DNA of 64,000 nt from Pelomonas sp. Root1237 (GTDB lineage: Bacteria > Pseudomonadota > Gammaproteobacteria > Burkholderiales > Burkholderiaceae_C), in NCBI RefSeq assembly GCF_001425055.1, contig NZ_LMDK01000020.1:281001-345000 (forward strand), in the 5' to 3' direction. Both the position numbers and the translations under genes were made by a program. The notes below the pieces were generated by a model, which was not told the origin of the DNA, did no database searches, and saw only the letters and a program-made list of their open reading frames with translations. Position 1 is the first letter of the stretch. Each line of letters opens with the position of its first letter. Below are positions 35,111 through 43,438 of this stretch, one piece after another.

Positions 35111-36267
35111 TGCTTCGTCCCTGCACTGCCGGGCGGTGTAGGCGGCGCACCTTCGCCGCTCAGGCGCTGCAAGCCGGCATCGGCACTGCTGCGCTGGGGC
35201 GGCGACACGGACGACAGCTTCATCTGCAGGTCAAGGCCAGCACGAGGCTGTCCATCTCGCGCTTCGGAGACCTGAGTGAACCAGCCACCCGCCTCCAGTC
35301 CAGCGATGACCTTGCTGCGCGAGACATCGGCCGGCAGGTCCAGCACGACACGGACTTCCATGCCCTGGATATCGGCTTCCCGGATGAGGCCCGTGCTCGG
35401 TAGCAGTCGCAGCAACTCCTCGAGCACCTCCAGGGGGCGCGGCGCCTGCAAAAGCGAAATCAGTGCTGCACTCTGGTCTGCCGAGGCCAGGGCCTTGTCA
35501 CGCGCCGCCAGCACCGGTGCAACCCCGACTTTCAGTTCCGCGAGCGCAAGCTGCGCCTGACGGCGTGCCTCGAAGCTGTCCCAAAGCGCTCGCGCGGACA
35601 TGGCGCCGAACCCGATCAATACCAGGGCCAGGACGCCGACCAGCACCCGCTCGTTGCCCTGACCGACCTGCCCGAGCTGATCGGCAGAAACCGGAAGGCG
35701 ACCAGGTTTTTGCCAATTGGGCGATTCAAGCTCAGGGGCGGTGCTCGCCGAGCCCGCCCAGCCAGCCTGCCGCAGGAATAGCGACCATTCCTGAGCGCTA
35801 GGCCGAGTCGCCCACCAACGGGTGACCCGCAGCACGCCAGCCTTCCAGGCCTGGCCTTCGAATCCGTCGAGCGCCTGCACCATGCGCACCCCTTGCGAGT
35901 ACGCTTCTCGCGCCAGGGTCTCAGGCAACCAGGCTGGGTTCTTCACCGCAACTTGGTCAAGGCGATGCTTCTCGATGGCAAACGCCTGCGCGACCGCCCC
36001 CTGCCAACTGATCAAATACTGCGCATCCGGCAGCGGCTCCCAGGCAGCCAGTTGGGCTCGCAAGGCGCCCAGCCGGTCTGCCTCGGGCAGCTCGGAAAGG
36101 TCGAATGCACGGTGACGGATCACTCCGCGCGAGATCAAAGTTAGCCCTCGCGCCTGCGCGCCCTGCGCACCGAGTTCCAGCCGGTCACAAAGAAGGCGGG
36201 GCAGACGGAGCGGGTCGAGCGAGGTCTTTGCTCGCGTCAGGAAACTTGGCGGCGGCTTGATGGGCAT
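35107..36267 (-). CDS. gspL: GspL-like T2SS assembly-platform protein
   Basis: A 386-residue platform protein. The cytoplasmic N-terminal part (about 30-200) is actin-like in layout but weakly conserved; one membrane helix lies at about 208-225 (ERVLVGVLALVLIGFGAMSARAL), followed by a coiled-coil and a periplasmic domain (LLRLLPSTGLIREADIQGMEVRVVLDLP) homologous in shape to PilN/GspL. The start overlaps the gspK 3' end by 83 bases, more than any other pair in this operon, so translation could begin further in; no better ATG or GTG was seen. Ends in a Pro/Ser-rich tail. Confidence 0.78.
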   Translation of the reverse strand: MPIKPPPSFLTRAKTSLDPLRLPRLLCDRLELGAQGAQARGLTLISRGVIRHRAFDLSELPEADRLGALRAQLAAWEPLPDAQYLISWQGAVAQAFAIEKHRLDQVAVKNPAWLPETLAREAYSQGVRMVQALDGFEGQAWKAGVLRVTRWWATRPSAQEWSLFLRQAGWAGSASTAPELESPNWQKPGRLPVSADQLGQVGQGNERVLVGVLALVLIGFGAMSARALWDSFEARRQAQLALAELKVGVAPVLAARDKALASADQSAALISLLQAPRPLEVLEELLRLLPSTGLIREADIQGMEVRVVLDLPADVSRSKVIAGLEAGGWFTQVSEARDGQPRAGLDLQMKLSSVSPPQRSSADAGLQRLSGEGAPPTPPGSAGTKQ

Positions 36268-37204
36268 CAGGGGCGGCGAATCGATCCGACGGGCGAACTT
36301 CTTGGATCAGCCAGGGCGCGTAGGCCCCCGTCGGCAGAATCGAAAGAGTGTATTCGACCGCCATCGGCAGTCCGGGGGCCCACAACTGAACACGCAGCTC
36401 GTTGCTGGCATGGAAATGCACGCTTTCGTCAGTGGGAAACGGAATGCCCGTTGCTGCGATTGCAGCAGTGGCATCGACAAATGGAGCCGTTCTTCTCAGT
36501 CGGTCGAAAAGATTCCATTGATCTGCGGATACTTTGGGCCAAAGCGCTCGAAGCAAATCCAATGGCGCTGTATTTGGATTGAACGAATCATTTCTCATAA
36601 CGTTCGTCCATGAAACCATCCGCTGGCGCAACTGTGGATTTGTCGCCCAAACTGGCATCAGCGCAGTTTCATCGGTGGAAAGTATCCAGTCGTTGCGCGG
36701 CGGCGCCAGGCCGACGGCCGCATAGTCAGGCGCCTCGGCACCGTTGAGCCGCTTCAGGGAGTCGGTGTCGGTGTAGTCCAGCAGGATGTCGATCATGGCG
36801 CTCGCCTGATCCAGGGAGGCCCCGGCGCCGATCAATGCGGCAAGCCAACGTTCGCGCTGCGGCACGTTCAAGGACAGCAGCCCGCGAGCGTCCTGCACCC
36901 GGATCCAGGCGCCATTGCGCATTTCGTAGCTCCGATTGTCCAGCGCAAGTGGCTGCTCATCGGCGAATCCAGAGGACGCCAGGCCGAAGGGCCGCGTGCT
37001 CAACCAGAACAGGGCCCGGGCCTTTGCACTTTCTACCAGCAGCCGTCCCTGTGCCAGGTTCTGCATAGAGGTTGCCTGCTGTCGCAACGCGTCCACGCGC
37101 AAAGCGAAACGCGTGGCGACGAAAGCCACCAGTGCCAGCGAGGCGATGACGAAGATGAGGACGTAGCCGCCCTCACGCTGAGAAACTCTTGGAGACTTCA
37201 TCAA
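36185..37204 (-). CDS. gspK: GspK-like minor pseudopilin
   Basis: Large minor pseudopilin of 339 residues that caps the pseudopilus tip. The prepilin N-terminus reads REGGYVLIFVIASLALVAFVAT (about 10-31) and lacks the Glu5 found in the other pseudopilins, which is normal for GspK. Central ARGLLSLNVPQRERWL (about 105-120) and SFNPNTAPLDLLRAL (about 205-219) are the family markers for the inserted alpha domain. It forms an ATGA overlap with gspJ. Processing would need a prepilin peptidase (GspO/PilD), not found in the window. Confidence 0.85.
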   Translation of the reverse strand: MMKSPRVSQREGGYVLIFVIASLALVAFVATRFALRVDALRQQATSMQNLAQGRLLVESAKARALFWLSTRPFGLASSGFADEQPLALDNRSYEMRNGAWIRVQDARGLLSLNVPQRERWLAALIGAGASLDQASAMIDILLDYTDTDSLKRLNGAEAPDYAAVGLAPPRNDWILSTDETALMPVWATNPQLRQRMVSWTNVMRNDSFNPNTAPLDLLRALWPKVSADQWNLFDRLRRTAPFVDATAAIAATGIPFPTDESVHFHASNELRVQLWAPGLPMAVEYTLSILPTGAYAPWLIQEVRPSDRFAAPDAHQAAAKFPDASKDLARPAPSAPPSL

Positions 37205-37812
37205 GGGAGCTTGGAGAGTTCGATCCGCTTGCCCAGCCGCTCGGAGGATGCCTGCATGGCTGCGACAAAGAGCACTGCTTCAGCGTCGCCATGAACTGCA
37301 ATGGCTCGGGGTATCAGCTGAGCATTCGGCACCTTGAGCGGCCATTCACTCTGCCACGCTCCGCTCTGGTCCAAATAACTAAAGTGGCCTGCATTACCTT
37401 TCCAGCGCGCCAGCACGGCCGTTTGCATGCGCTTCTCAACTGGGCCCACGTCCATCGTGAGTTCCGTCTGGTCCGTGGATTGGCTATAGGTCATCGACAG
37501 CGTCACCGGCATAGGCCCGGCCGGTTCGACCACCGGCAGCAAACTGCTGATGCCCTGAACCTTGCGCGGGCCGCCCAGCACTTCATCCGCAGTGCCAGGC
37601 TCGCCGGCTCGCAAGCCTTCCAGGGACTGCTGCATCCAGAGCACGTGCAGCCGCTCGAGCCGTGGCTGCAACTGACCGGTGCCGAGGCGCCGCTCCAACT
37701 GCCCCAGCTGAAACAGGCCCTCGGCCATCAGCGTCGCCACCATCGCGGCGATGACCAGGGTGACCAGCGTCTCCAGGAGCGTCAATCCATGCTGGTGACG
37801 GCCGGCGCTCAT
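37201..37812 (-). CDS. gspJ: GspJ-like minor pseudopilin
   Basis: A 203-residue minor pseudopilin. The prepilin motif is HGLTLLETLVTLVIAAMVATL, with cleavage expected after Gly9 and Glu at position 5 of the mature protein. The remaining sequence is low in recognisable motifs; an amphipathic helix LGQLERRLGTGQLQPRLERL follows the hydrophobic part. Order G-H-I-J-K supports the assignment. ATGA overlaps on both sides (gspI and gspK). Confidence 0.82.
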   Translation of the reverse strand: MSAGRHQHGLTLLETLVTLVIAAMVATLMAEGLFQLGQLERRLGTGQLQPRLERLHVLWMQQSLEGLRAGEPGTADEVLGGPRKVQGISSLLPVVEPAGPMPVTLSMTYSQSTDQTELTMDVGPVEKRMQTAVLARWKGNAGHFSYLDQSGAWQSEWPLKVPNAQLIPRAIAVHGDAEAVLFVAAMQASSERLGKRIELSKLP

Positions 37813-38249
37813 GGCGGCTCCTCGCCGCGCCGCCTGGGCTGCACGTTCAGCGCATTCAGCCCAGGCTGCTCAAGGCTGAATTCCACGTGCGTGCCGGTCG
37901 ACTCCTCGGTGCTCACGACGTCCAGCCGGTAAAGGCCCACTTCCCAAACCGGGCTCTGGCTTCCACCAAAGGGCAGGCTGTGGCGCAGTGGCTCTATCAG
38001 TTCCGAACTCCAGCGCACGAGCACGGCGCCAACGCGCCTCTCCCCTTTAGGTTCGACAAATGGATTGATATTGGTGACCAGTCCCACCGTTGTCAGCTGC
38101 AAAGCTGCGCGGGCCTGCGCATCTTCAATGCGCCGGACGTCGGTCAGGTTCTGGCCGATCCAGGCGAACAAGGCCAGCCCGGCGCTGGCCAGGATGACCA
38201 ACGCGATGATCGCCTCCAGCAGGCCGAAGCCGCGTTCATGCGGTTTCAT
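37809..38249 (-). CDS. gspI: GspI-like minor pseudopilin
   Basis: A 146-residue minor pseudopilin from the ATG at 38249, which gives a short leader MKPHERG before FGLLEAIIALVILASAGLALF. Cleavage is expected after Gly7 and Glu5 is present. The upstream start at 38300 would add 17 residues inside gspH and is not needed. Residues after 40 are a beta-rich globular part. Begins 11 bases after the gspH stop and overlaps gspJ by 4 bases. Confidence 0.82.
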   Translation of the reverse strand: MKPHERGFGLLEAIIALVILASAGLALFAWIGQNLTDVRRIEDAQARAALQLTTVGLVTNINPFVEPKGERRVGAVLVRWSSELIEPLRHSLPFGGSQSPVWEVGLYRLDVVSTEESTGTHVEFSLEQPGLNALNVQPRRRGEEPP

Positions 38250-38260
38250 ACCCGACGGTT

Positions 38261-38668
38261 TCAGCCCTGCACGTCGCCAGTGACGGCCATGACGCGCCAC
38301 ACCACCGGCGGTGCGCCACGTTTGCCGAACCGAATCTCTCCAGCGCTCGCAGCGCCCGTCGGACCGTAGCGCAGCGGCGCTGAAAGTTCGATGACCACAT
38401 CTGTCGGAATATCCGGTACGAGCTCTCTCACAGACGACGCGTCCAGATTCAAGGCGCGCCCCTCATGAAAGGCCCGCAGAGGCAGATTCAAGAGTTGTGC
38501 GCGCAGATCGTCCTGCCAGGCGCGCTGGCGCGCAGCCTCCAACCACCTCACCCCCGATGGTGCGACGAGCCCAGCAGCCAGGGCGATCAGCACAAGGACG
38601 ACGAGCATCTCCAGCAAGGTGAAGCCGCGAAACGCGCGCACCTTGCTGGGGTGGAGACAAGTGCTCAC
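38261..38668 (-). CDS. gspH: GspH-like minor pseudopilin
   Basis: A 135-residue minor pseudopilin. The prepilin N-terminus is RGFTLLEMLVVLVLIALAAGLV (about 14-35), with cleavage after Gly15 and Glu at position 5. Further on, AWQDDLRAQLLNLPLRAFHEGR is the amphipathic helix, and the beta domain is short. This fits GspH better than GspG because the calcium-binding Gly/Asp-rich end is missing. Overlaps gspG by four bases. Glu5 is needed for pseudopilus docking. Confidence 0.83.
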   Translation of the reverse strand: MSTCLHPSKVRAFRGFTLLEMLVVLVLIALAAGLVAPSGVRWLEAARQRAWQDDLRAQLLNLPLRAFHEGRALNLDASSVRELVPDIPTDVVIELSAPLRYGPTGAASAGEIRFGKRGAPPVVWRVMAVTGDVQG

Positions 38669-39129
38669 TGAGCAGCCGGAAGAACACCCACGTCAGCCGC
38701 GTCGCCCGTGCCGCCGCGCTTGCTGTCGGCTCCCAGGGAGAACAACGCAAACGGCTGACCGTCAGCGCCGGGCACGGCATATTGATAGGGTTGGCCCCAG
38801 GGGTCTTCGGGAAGCGCGCCGTCCAGATACGGCCCGCGCCAACGGCTGGCCAAAGCCGGCTCCGGGGGGGGCTTTGTCAGCAGCGCGAGCCCCTCTTCAG
38901 GCAGCGGGTAGCGGCCGATGTCCAGGCGCAGGCTCTCTACGGCACCTCGAAGCATCTTGGCCTGCGTAGTCGCCGCGGTGACCTTGGATTGATCGACCTT
39001 GCTGAACAGGCGAGGCCCGACGAGCCCGGCTAGCAGGCCAATGATCACGAGCACGACGAGCATCTCGAGCAAAGTGAACCCTGATGGGACCGCCTTGCGG
39101 CTCCGCCCATGCTTGAACAATCTTGACAT
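38665..39129 (-). CDS. gspG: Major pseudopilin GspG
   Basis: Major pseudopilin, 154 residues, polymerised in the periplasm by GspE/F and processed by the prepilin peptidase. The signal is SGFTLLEMLVVLVIIGLLAGLV (about 16-37), cut after Gly17 with Glu5 present. LDIGRYPLPEEGLALL (about 76-91), YLDGALPEDPWGQPYQY and FALFSLGADSKRGGTGDAADV (about 126-146) are the GspG signatures, including the calcium-binding Asp/Gly loop. First gene of the gsp operon; a gap of 114 bases separates it from the secreted-protein gene upstream on the same strand. Confidence 0.92.
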   Translation of the reverse strand: MSRLFKHGRSRKAVPSGFTLLEMLVVLVIIGLLAGLVGPRLFSKVDQSKVTAATTQAKMLRGAVESLRLDIGRYPLPEEGLALLTKPPPEPALASRWRGPYLDGALPEDPWGQPYQYAVPGADGQPFALFSLGADSKRGGTGDAADVGVLPAAQ

Positions 39130-39159
39130 CTCAGAATCCGCGGGGACTAAAGCCGAAGG

Positions 39160-39165
39160 ATTTTA
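39160..39165 (-). promoter_or_regulatory. Possible -10 box (TAAAAT) for the gsp operon
   Basis: On the minus strand TAAAAT reads at 39165-39160, about 30 bases before gspG. No good -35 is visible 17 bases upstream. Weak call. If correct, gsp is transcribed separately from the secreted protein gene, whose terminator lies just upstream (39200-39225). Confidence 0.28.
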
Positions 39166-39199
39166 GGTTGAGCGCATTTCCAACGAATTGCCGTCGGCA

Positions 39200-39225
39200 A
39201 ATAAAAAGGGCGCCCGAAGGCGCCC
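39200..39225 (-). terminator. Rho-independent terminator after the secreted-protein gene
   Basis: On the minus strand the RNA would fold as GGGCGCC, loop TTCG, GGCGCCC, directly followed by TTTTTATTT. The stem is 39208-39214 with 39219-39225, and the T tract lies at 39200-39207. This is 18 bases after the stop of the secreted protein and 70 bases before gspG, so most transcripts of the secreted protein should end here. Confidence 0.88.
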
Positions 39226-39243
39226 TTGACCAATGTCAATTGA

Positions 39244-40653
39244 TCAGTTCGTACCCGGGCGCAGCAGCGGGTAGGACGACATGTCAGTCACCTTGCCGGT
39301 CGTCGGATCGTAGGTGTACGAGTTGTACACGCCCGAAATCTTGTTGTTCGGGGCAGCAATGATGAACTTCAGGGCGAAGCGCGTGCCGGCGCTCAGCGTC
39401 GGGCAGACTTGCGAAGCGTTGATGAACAACTGCGTGCCAGCCTTGAGCGTGAAGTCGCTGGTGCCGCCAGTGCACGTCACGCCGTCTTCGGTGATTGCCG
39501 AAGCCACCACAGTCGCGTCGGCCGAGTGTTGGCTCGTCAACACGGCACGGTTACCGTTAGTAGTCGTGCCGTAAATCGACGCCAACGGCGCTTGCAGTTC
39601 CGTACCGTCGCGGTCGATGGTACCGATCGTGGCAGCAGCGATGTCGGCAGTGGTCGCAGCCGTTGCAGCGGTCACGTCAAGCAATGCAGTCACCGACTGG
39701 GACGGAACTGCGGTAGTACCGGTCACGACATAGCACAGGGCACGCGTGGTGTCAGCCTGGCCAGTCACGGGCAACGTGAACGATGCCGAAGTCTTGCCAG
39801 TATTGAGAGTCAGCGCGGTGGGAGCGGTAGCGCAGTCGTCAGTAGACGTACCCAACGTGCCAGCAGCGCCGAAGTCGCCGGTGAACGTGGCCTTGGTAGT
39901 TGCCTGGACCAAATCTTCAAGCTGCACTTGCGTGCCAGCCGTGTTCAACACACCAGTCACGACACCATAGGTGAAGGAACCGATACGAGCGGTCAGGATG
40001 TCAGCGGTCGCGGGGGTCGCACCGGTCGTGGTGCCAGCGGTAAACTTCTTGAACGACTGCTCAACGGACGCCGTCGTGTTGTTGGTCGTCAGCGTGAACT
40101 TGATACCCGTCGCAAACTTCAACAGGTCGCCAAAATTCCTGTACAGCCACGTCGAGGTGGCGTTAGCGACTGCAGCGACGGCAGTCTCATACAACGAATA
40201 CGTCGCGACGACGTTCGCAGCATTGCTGTTGGTCACATTGAGCGAGGGCAACGTGATCGTCAGAGCATCGCTTTGAGCATGGCCCGCGCCGGCTGCAGTC
40301 ACCTGGTAGATCACATAACCGTCGCCAATTGCGCCGCCCTGCACGACAATGCTGTTTGCAAACGCAAGCGTGCCGTTGACTACGTTGGTACCTGCTGCAG
40401 CGGCTGCAAACTTGGCGCCGCCGAGGTCAACGCGAATGTAGCGGTCTTGACCACCACTGACACCGAAGCCAAGCTTCGTCGTGATGGTCTGGCCGGCAGC
40501 GATAGCGACGCCGGGAGCCACCGAGCTGTAGTTCAACTCTTTGGCAAACGTACCGGTCGTCACGGCCGTGTCCAGGTTGACCGAGGCAAACGCTCCGCCG
40601 CCAACCAGCGCACCGATCGCCAGAGCGGTCGCCTTAAACACAAATTTTTTCAT
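39244..40653 (-). CDS. Ala/Thr-rich secreted surface protein, unknown function
   Basis: A 469-residue protein with a clear signal peptide (MKKFVFKATALAIGALVGGGAFA, cleaved near residue 23). The mature part is strongly enriched in Ala, Thr, Val and Gly with little Lys/Arg, and has only four cysteines in two close pairs (TDDCATAP ... RALCYVV and GVTCTGG ... SQVCPTL), suggesting two disulfides. No catalytic motif is seen. Composition, export signal and a strong promoter suit an abundant surface or S-layer-like protein, or a T2SS cargo, because the gsp operon follows. I do not recognise a family. GC content is visibly lower than the neighbours. Start chosen at 40653, with GGAG about 10 bases upstream; the 40704 extension precedes the signal. 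Confidence 0.8.
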   Translation of the reverse strand: MKKFVFKATALAIGALVGGGAFASVNLDTAVTTGTFAKELNYSSVAPGVAIAAGQTITTKLGFGVSGGQDRYIRVDLGGAKFAAAAAGTNVVNGTLAFANSIVVQGGAIGDGYVIYQVTAAGAGHAQSDALTITLPSLNVTNSNAANVVATYSLYETAVAAVANATSTWLYRNFGDLLKFATGIKFTLTTNNTTASVEQSFKKFTAGTTTGATPATADILTARIGSFTYGVVTGVLNTAGTQVQLEDLVQATTKATFTGDFGAAGTLGTSTDDCATAPTALTLNTGKTSASFTLPVTGQADTTRALCYVVTGTTAVPSQSVTALLDVTAATAATTADIAAATIGTIDRDGTELQAPLASIYGTTTNGNRAVLTSQHSADATVVASAITEDGVTCTGGTSDFTLKAGTQLFINASQVCPTLSAGTRFALKFIIAAPNNKISGVYNSYTYDPTTGKVTDMSSYPLLRPGTN

Positions 40654-40689
40654 TCGGTGAACTCCACAAGGGTTATGGAAAGAGATCGA

Positions 40690-40703
40690 TGATTCGCGAA
40701 TCA
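40690..40703. promoter_or_regulatory. 14-bp perfect palindrome in leader of the secreted-protein gene
   Basis: TGATTCGCGAATCA reads the same on both strands and lies between the -10 box and the start codon, about 26 bases downstream of the -10. It could be an operator for a dimeric repressor or an mRNA hairpin. No protein is assigned. The same motif was not seen elsewhere by eye. Confidence 0.35.
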
Positions 40704-40728
40704 CACGCGTTTAGAAACACGCCGCGGC

Positions 40729-40759
40729 ATTCTAGACCGCGTTTTTAAGCGTTTGTCAA
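40729..40759 (-). promoter_or_regulatory. Strong sigma70 promoter for the secreted-protein gene
   Basis: Minus strand: perfect -35 TTGACA at 40759-40754, then an AT-rich spacer, then TCTAGAAT. With -10 TCTAGA (40736-40731) the spacer is 17 bases; with TAGAAT (40734-40729) it is 19. Start codon at 40653, so the leader is about 70 bases. No other gene in the window has an equally canonical -35. Confidence 0.75.
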
Positions 40760-40938
40760 TGAAACAGCTCGGCTTCGGGAAAACACGTGAGAACCACACG
40801 GCCTGCAGCCGGTCAGCTTAGGCCGTACAGCAGCGGAGTTCATAGTAGTAGCGTCGCGCGAAAGCCTCCTCATGGACTTACGACTTTCGTTGCCAGTGAG
40901 AGACACTTCGTACGGGTCACACACTTTGTACGCAAGCT

Positions 40939-42837
40939 TCACACCATTGACGCGTCAACGCCGCGCGGCTCGACAACGTACTCTGATCCAAGGAGTACCG
41001 AAAGAAACCGTCGCACCTCCGCGTCCGAGGAGGGTGGATTTTCACCTTGCACGACACCTTTTAACCATGCATGAACCGCCGCATGCCGGGGGCCATCGTC
41101 AAGCTTGGCAATCAACAGCCGCTTGACCGGAGTCGGCATCGTCGCGTCGGACTCGGACAACAGTTCTTCATAAAGCTTCTCGCCCGGCCGCAGACCGACA
41201 TATGAGACGGGGATATCGCGCTCGCTATGTCCCGACATGCGGATCAGGTCCTTTGCGAGGTCCGCGATCCGCACAGGCGCTCCCATGTCGAGAACAAAAA
41301 CCTGCCCTCCCTCGCCGAGCGCCGCAGCCTGAACGACCAGGCGCGCCGCCTCAGGTATCGTCATGAAATAGCGCGTGATGTCCGGATGCGTCACTGTCAC
41401 CGGACCGCCTCTGGCGATCTGCTCCTTGAATTTCGGAATCACGCTGCCGCTGGAGCCCAGCACATTGCCGAAACGCACGGCCATGAAGCGGGTGGCGTGG
41501 CCCTGGGCCGCCATGTGGCTGATGACCAGCTCGGCCGCGCGCTTGGTGGCGCCCATCACATTGGTTGGATTGACAGCCTTGTCCGTACTGATCAGCACAA
41601 AGCGCTCGGTGCCACATTCGGCTGACGCCAGGCAGGCGTGATACGTGCCCATTACGTTGTTGCGCAGGCAGGCCGCGGCGTTGCCCACTTCCATCAACGG
41701 CACATGCTTATAGGCGGCTGCATGGAAGACCACTTGGGGCCGATGGGCGGCGAACGTGGCCCGCAAATGAAACAGATCCTTCACGTCGCCGATCAGCCGC
41801 AGCAGTGGCAGATGCGGAAAGTGCTCGCTCAGCTCCTGCTCTATCTGATAAAGCGCGAACTCGCTGAGCTCGTAGAGCACCAATTGGCGCGGCCGATAGC
41901 GCGCGATCTGCCGGCAGAGCTCACTACCGATGCTGCCGCCGGCACCCGTGACCAATACCACCTTGCCACTCAGTGCCTCGCTGATGCCCCCCTCGTCGAG
42001 CTGCACCGGTTCGCGGCCCAGCAAGTCCTCGGGCTCGATATCGCGCACCTCATTGACGCGACGACCAGCCATCAGCTCCGAGCTGCTGGGCACGGTCAAC
42101 ACCGGCAGACCGGTGGCGCCCGCGACGTCAAGGGCCCGGCGCCGTTGCTCGACGGAGGCTGCCGGCATGGCCACGATGATGTGGGTTACGCCATGCACGC
42201 TGGCGAATCGCCGCGCGTGGCTCAGGTCGCCCAGCACGGCCAACCCAGCCACGCGCCCGCCCAGTTTGGCGGGATCATCGTCCAGGAAGCCCACGACCAC
42301 CCAACCCTGGCTGTGCTGGATGCCCGCCACCAGCAGGCGGCCCGCGTCGCCGGCGCCCATCACCAGCGCCCGACGCTGCTCCTGGGCGCTGCCGCTGATG
42401 CGGCTGCGCATGTGCTCGTAGAGCATGCGGTAGCCCATGCGCATCATGGCCAGCAGCATCAGCGTGAACAGCGGATGCAGGGCCAGTACGGCCCGAGGGA
42501 CAGCATGCAAATGGGCCATCAGCACGGCCGCGGTGCCGATCAGGCCCGCCAGCGTGCAGGCCAAGGCCAGACGCTGGACCTCGCCGAAGCCGGAGAAGCG
42601 CCACATGCCCTTGGGCACGCGCAACAGGTACAGCACAGCCGCATAGATGGCCAACAGCCCCAGCAGCACCCAACCGTCGTAGTCGGGGCGTGCCGAGAAC
42701 CAGCGCTCGAAACCGAGGCGGAACAGATAGGTGGCCTGCCAGGCGATGGCAACGACAACGACGTCGAGCAGCAGGGCCAAGGCTTCACGGCGCGGCCGCA
42801 GGCGCGTGAGCAGGGTGTCGAGAAACTGCCAGTTCAT
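40939..42837 (-). CDS. Membrane-bound nucleoside-sugar 4,6-dehydratase (WbpM/CapD-like)
   Basis: A 632-residue enzyme of the WbpM/CapD/FlaA1 family that makes a UDP-4-keto-6-deoxy-HexNAc from UDP-GlcNAc. Four to five helices in the first 140 residues, then a Rossmann-type linker (ALVMGAGDAGRLLV at about 157-170), then the catalytic SDR domain from about 285, with VTGAGGSIGSELCRQI at about 290-305, AAYKHVPLMEVGNAAACLRNNV at about 370-391 and STDKAVNPTNVMGATKRAAE (Met in place of the SDR Tyr, as in WbpM). It heads the second glycan cluster, with the sugar transferase 13 bases upstream on the same strand. Product probably feeds the aminotransferase (43435-44595) to give a bacillosamine- or QuiNAc4N-type sugar. 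Confidence 0.9.
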   Translation of the reverse strand: MNWQFLDTLLTRLRPRREALALLLDVVVVAIAWQATYLFRLGFERWFSARPDYDGWVLLGLLAIYAAVLYLLRVPKGMWRFSGFGEVQRLALACTLAGLIGTAAVLMAHLHAVPRAVLALHPLFTLMLLAMMRMGYRMLYEHMRSRISGSAQEQRRALVMGAGDAGRLLVAGIQHSQGWVVVGFLDDDPAKLGGRVAGLAVLGDLSHARRFASVHGVTHIIVAMPAASVEQRRRALDVAGATGLPVLTVPSSSELMAGRRVNEVRDIEPEDLLGREPVQLDEGGISEALSGKVVLVTGAGGSIGSELCRQIARYRPRQLVLYELSEFALYQIEQELSEHFPHLPLLRLIGDVKDLFHLRATFAAHRPQVVFHAAAYKHVPLMEVGNAAACLRNNVMGTYHACLASAECGTERFVLISTDKAVNPTNVMGATKRAAELVISHMAAQGHATRFMAVRFGNVLGSSGSVIPKFKEQIARGGPVTVTHPDITRYFMTIPEAARLVVQAAALGEGGQVFVLDMGAPVRIADLAKDLIRMSGHSERDIPVSYVGLRPGEKLYEELLSESDATMPTPVKRLLIAKLDDGPRHAAVHAWLKGVVQGENPPSSDAEVRRFLSVLLGSEYVVEPRGVDASMV

Positions 42838-42850
42838 TGGGAAGCGATTG

Positions 42851-43438
42851 TCAGCCGCGCAGCACGCGGGCCAACGTCGCCAGGATCAGCCGCAGGTCGG
42901 TCATCAGGCTGGCGCTGGCCGCGTACTCGGCTGACAGTTTGAGTTTTGCGGGCATCACGACCTCGCGGTATTCGCGCTCTGGGTCCTGCGCTGCAGCCAA
43001 CATTTCAGCCTCGTGGCTGAAAGCCAGCGACGCGGGATCGGTGATGCCCGGCCGCACCGCCAGCACGCGTTCACGCAATTCGGCCGAGTAGAGCTCGACA
43101 TAGCGAGGCAACTCCGGCCGCGGGCCAACGAGGCTCATCGCGCCGCGCAGCACATCCCAGAGCTGGGGCAGCTCGTCGAGCTTGGCCTGGCGCAACACAC
43201 GGCCCGAGCGCGTGATGCGGGGGTCGGCGCCGACCGTGATGGCCGCACCCGGCTCGACGCGCATCGTGCGGAACTTGTGGATGGTGAAGGGCACGCCATG
43301 CCGGCCCACACGCGTCTGGCGAAACAGGGCCGGGCCGGGAGAGTCGAGCTTGATCCAGACCGCGGCCAGCAGCAGCAGCGGCGCGAGAACCAGCAGCCCC
43401 AGCGCCGCACTGACCACGTCGAACAGGCGCTTGATCAA
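42851..43438 (-). CDS. Initiating sugar transferase, PglC/WcaJ/WbpT-like (short form)
   Basis: Bacterial sugar transferase (polyprenyl-phosphate hexose-1-phosphate transferase), 195 residues, single N-terminal membrane helix ([24 protein letters not shown]). Family marks are [15 protein letters not shown] (about 38-52), [37 protein letters not shown] (LPQL through GPRPE, about 88-115). This compact size is the PglC-type that loads diNAcBac or QuiNAc-type sugars. Start is the TTG at 43438, overlapping the aminotransferase stop (TTGA...TCA region); upstream ORF is another frame. Gives this cluster its own initiating enzyme, distinct from the WecA-like one at 782-1912. Confidence 0.87.
   Translation of the reverse strand: MIKRLFDVVSAALGLLVLAPLLLLAAVWIKLDSPGPALFRQTRVGRHGVPFTIHKFRTMRVEPGAAITVGADPRITRSGRVLRQAKLDELPQLWDVLRGAMSLVGPRPELPRYVELYSAELRERVLAVRPGITDPASLAFSHEAEMLAAAQDPEREYREVVMPAKLKLSAEYAASASLMTDLRLILATLARVLRG

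Noticed and set aside
39409..40692. 427-residue plus-strand frame opposite the secreted protein
   Set aside because: The minus strand has a signal peptide, RBS, promoter and terminator; the plus frame has none.
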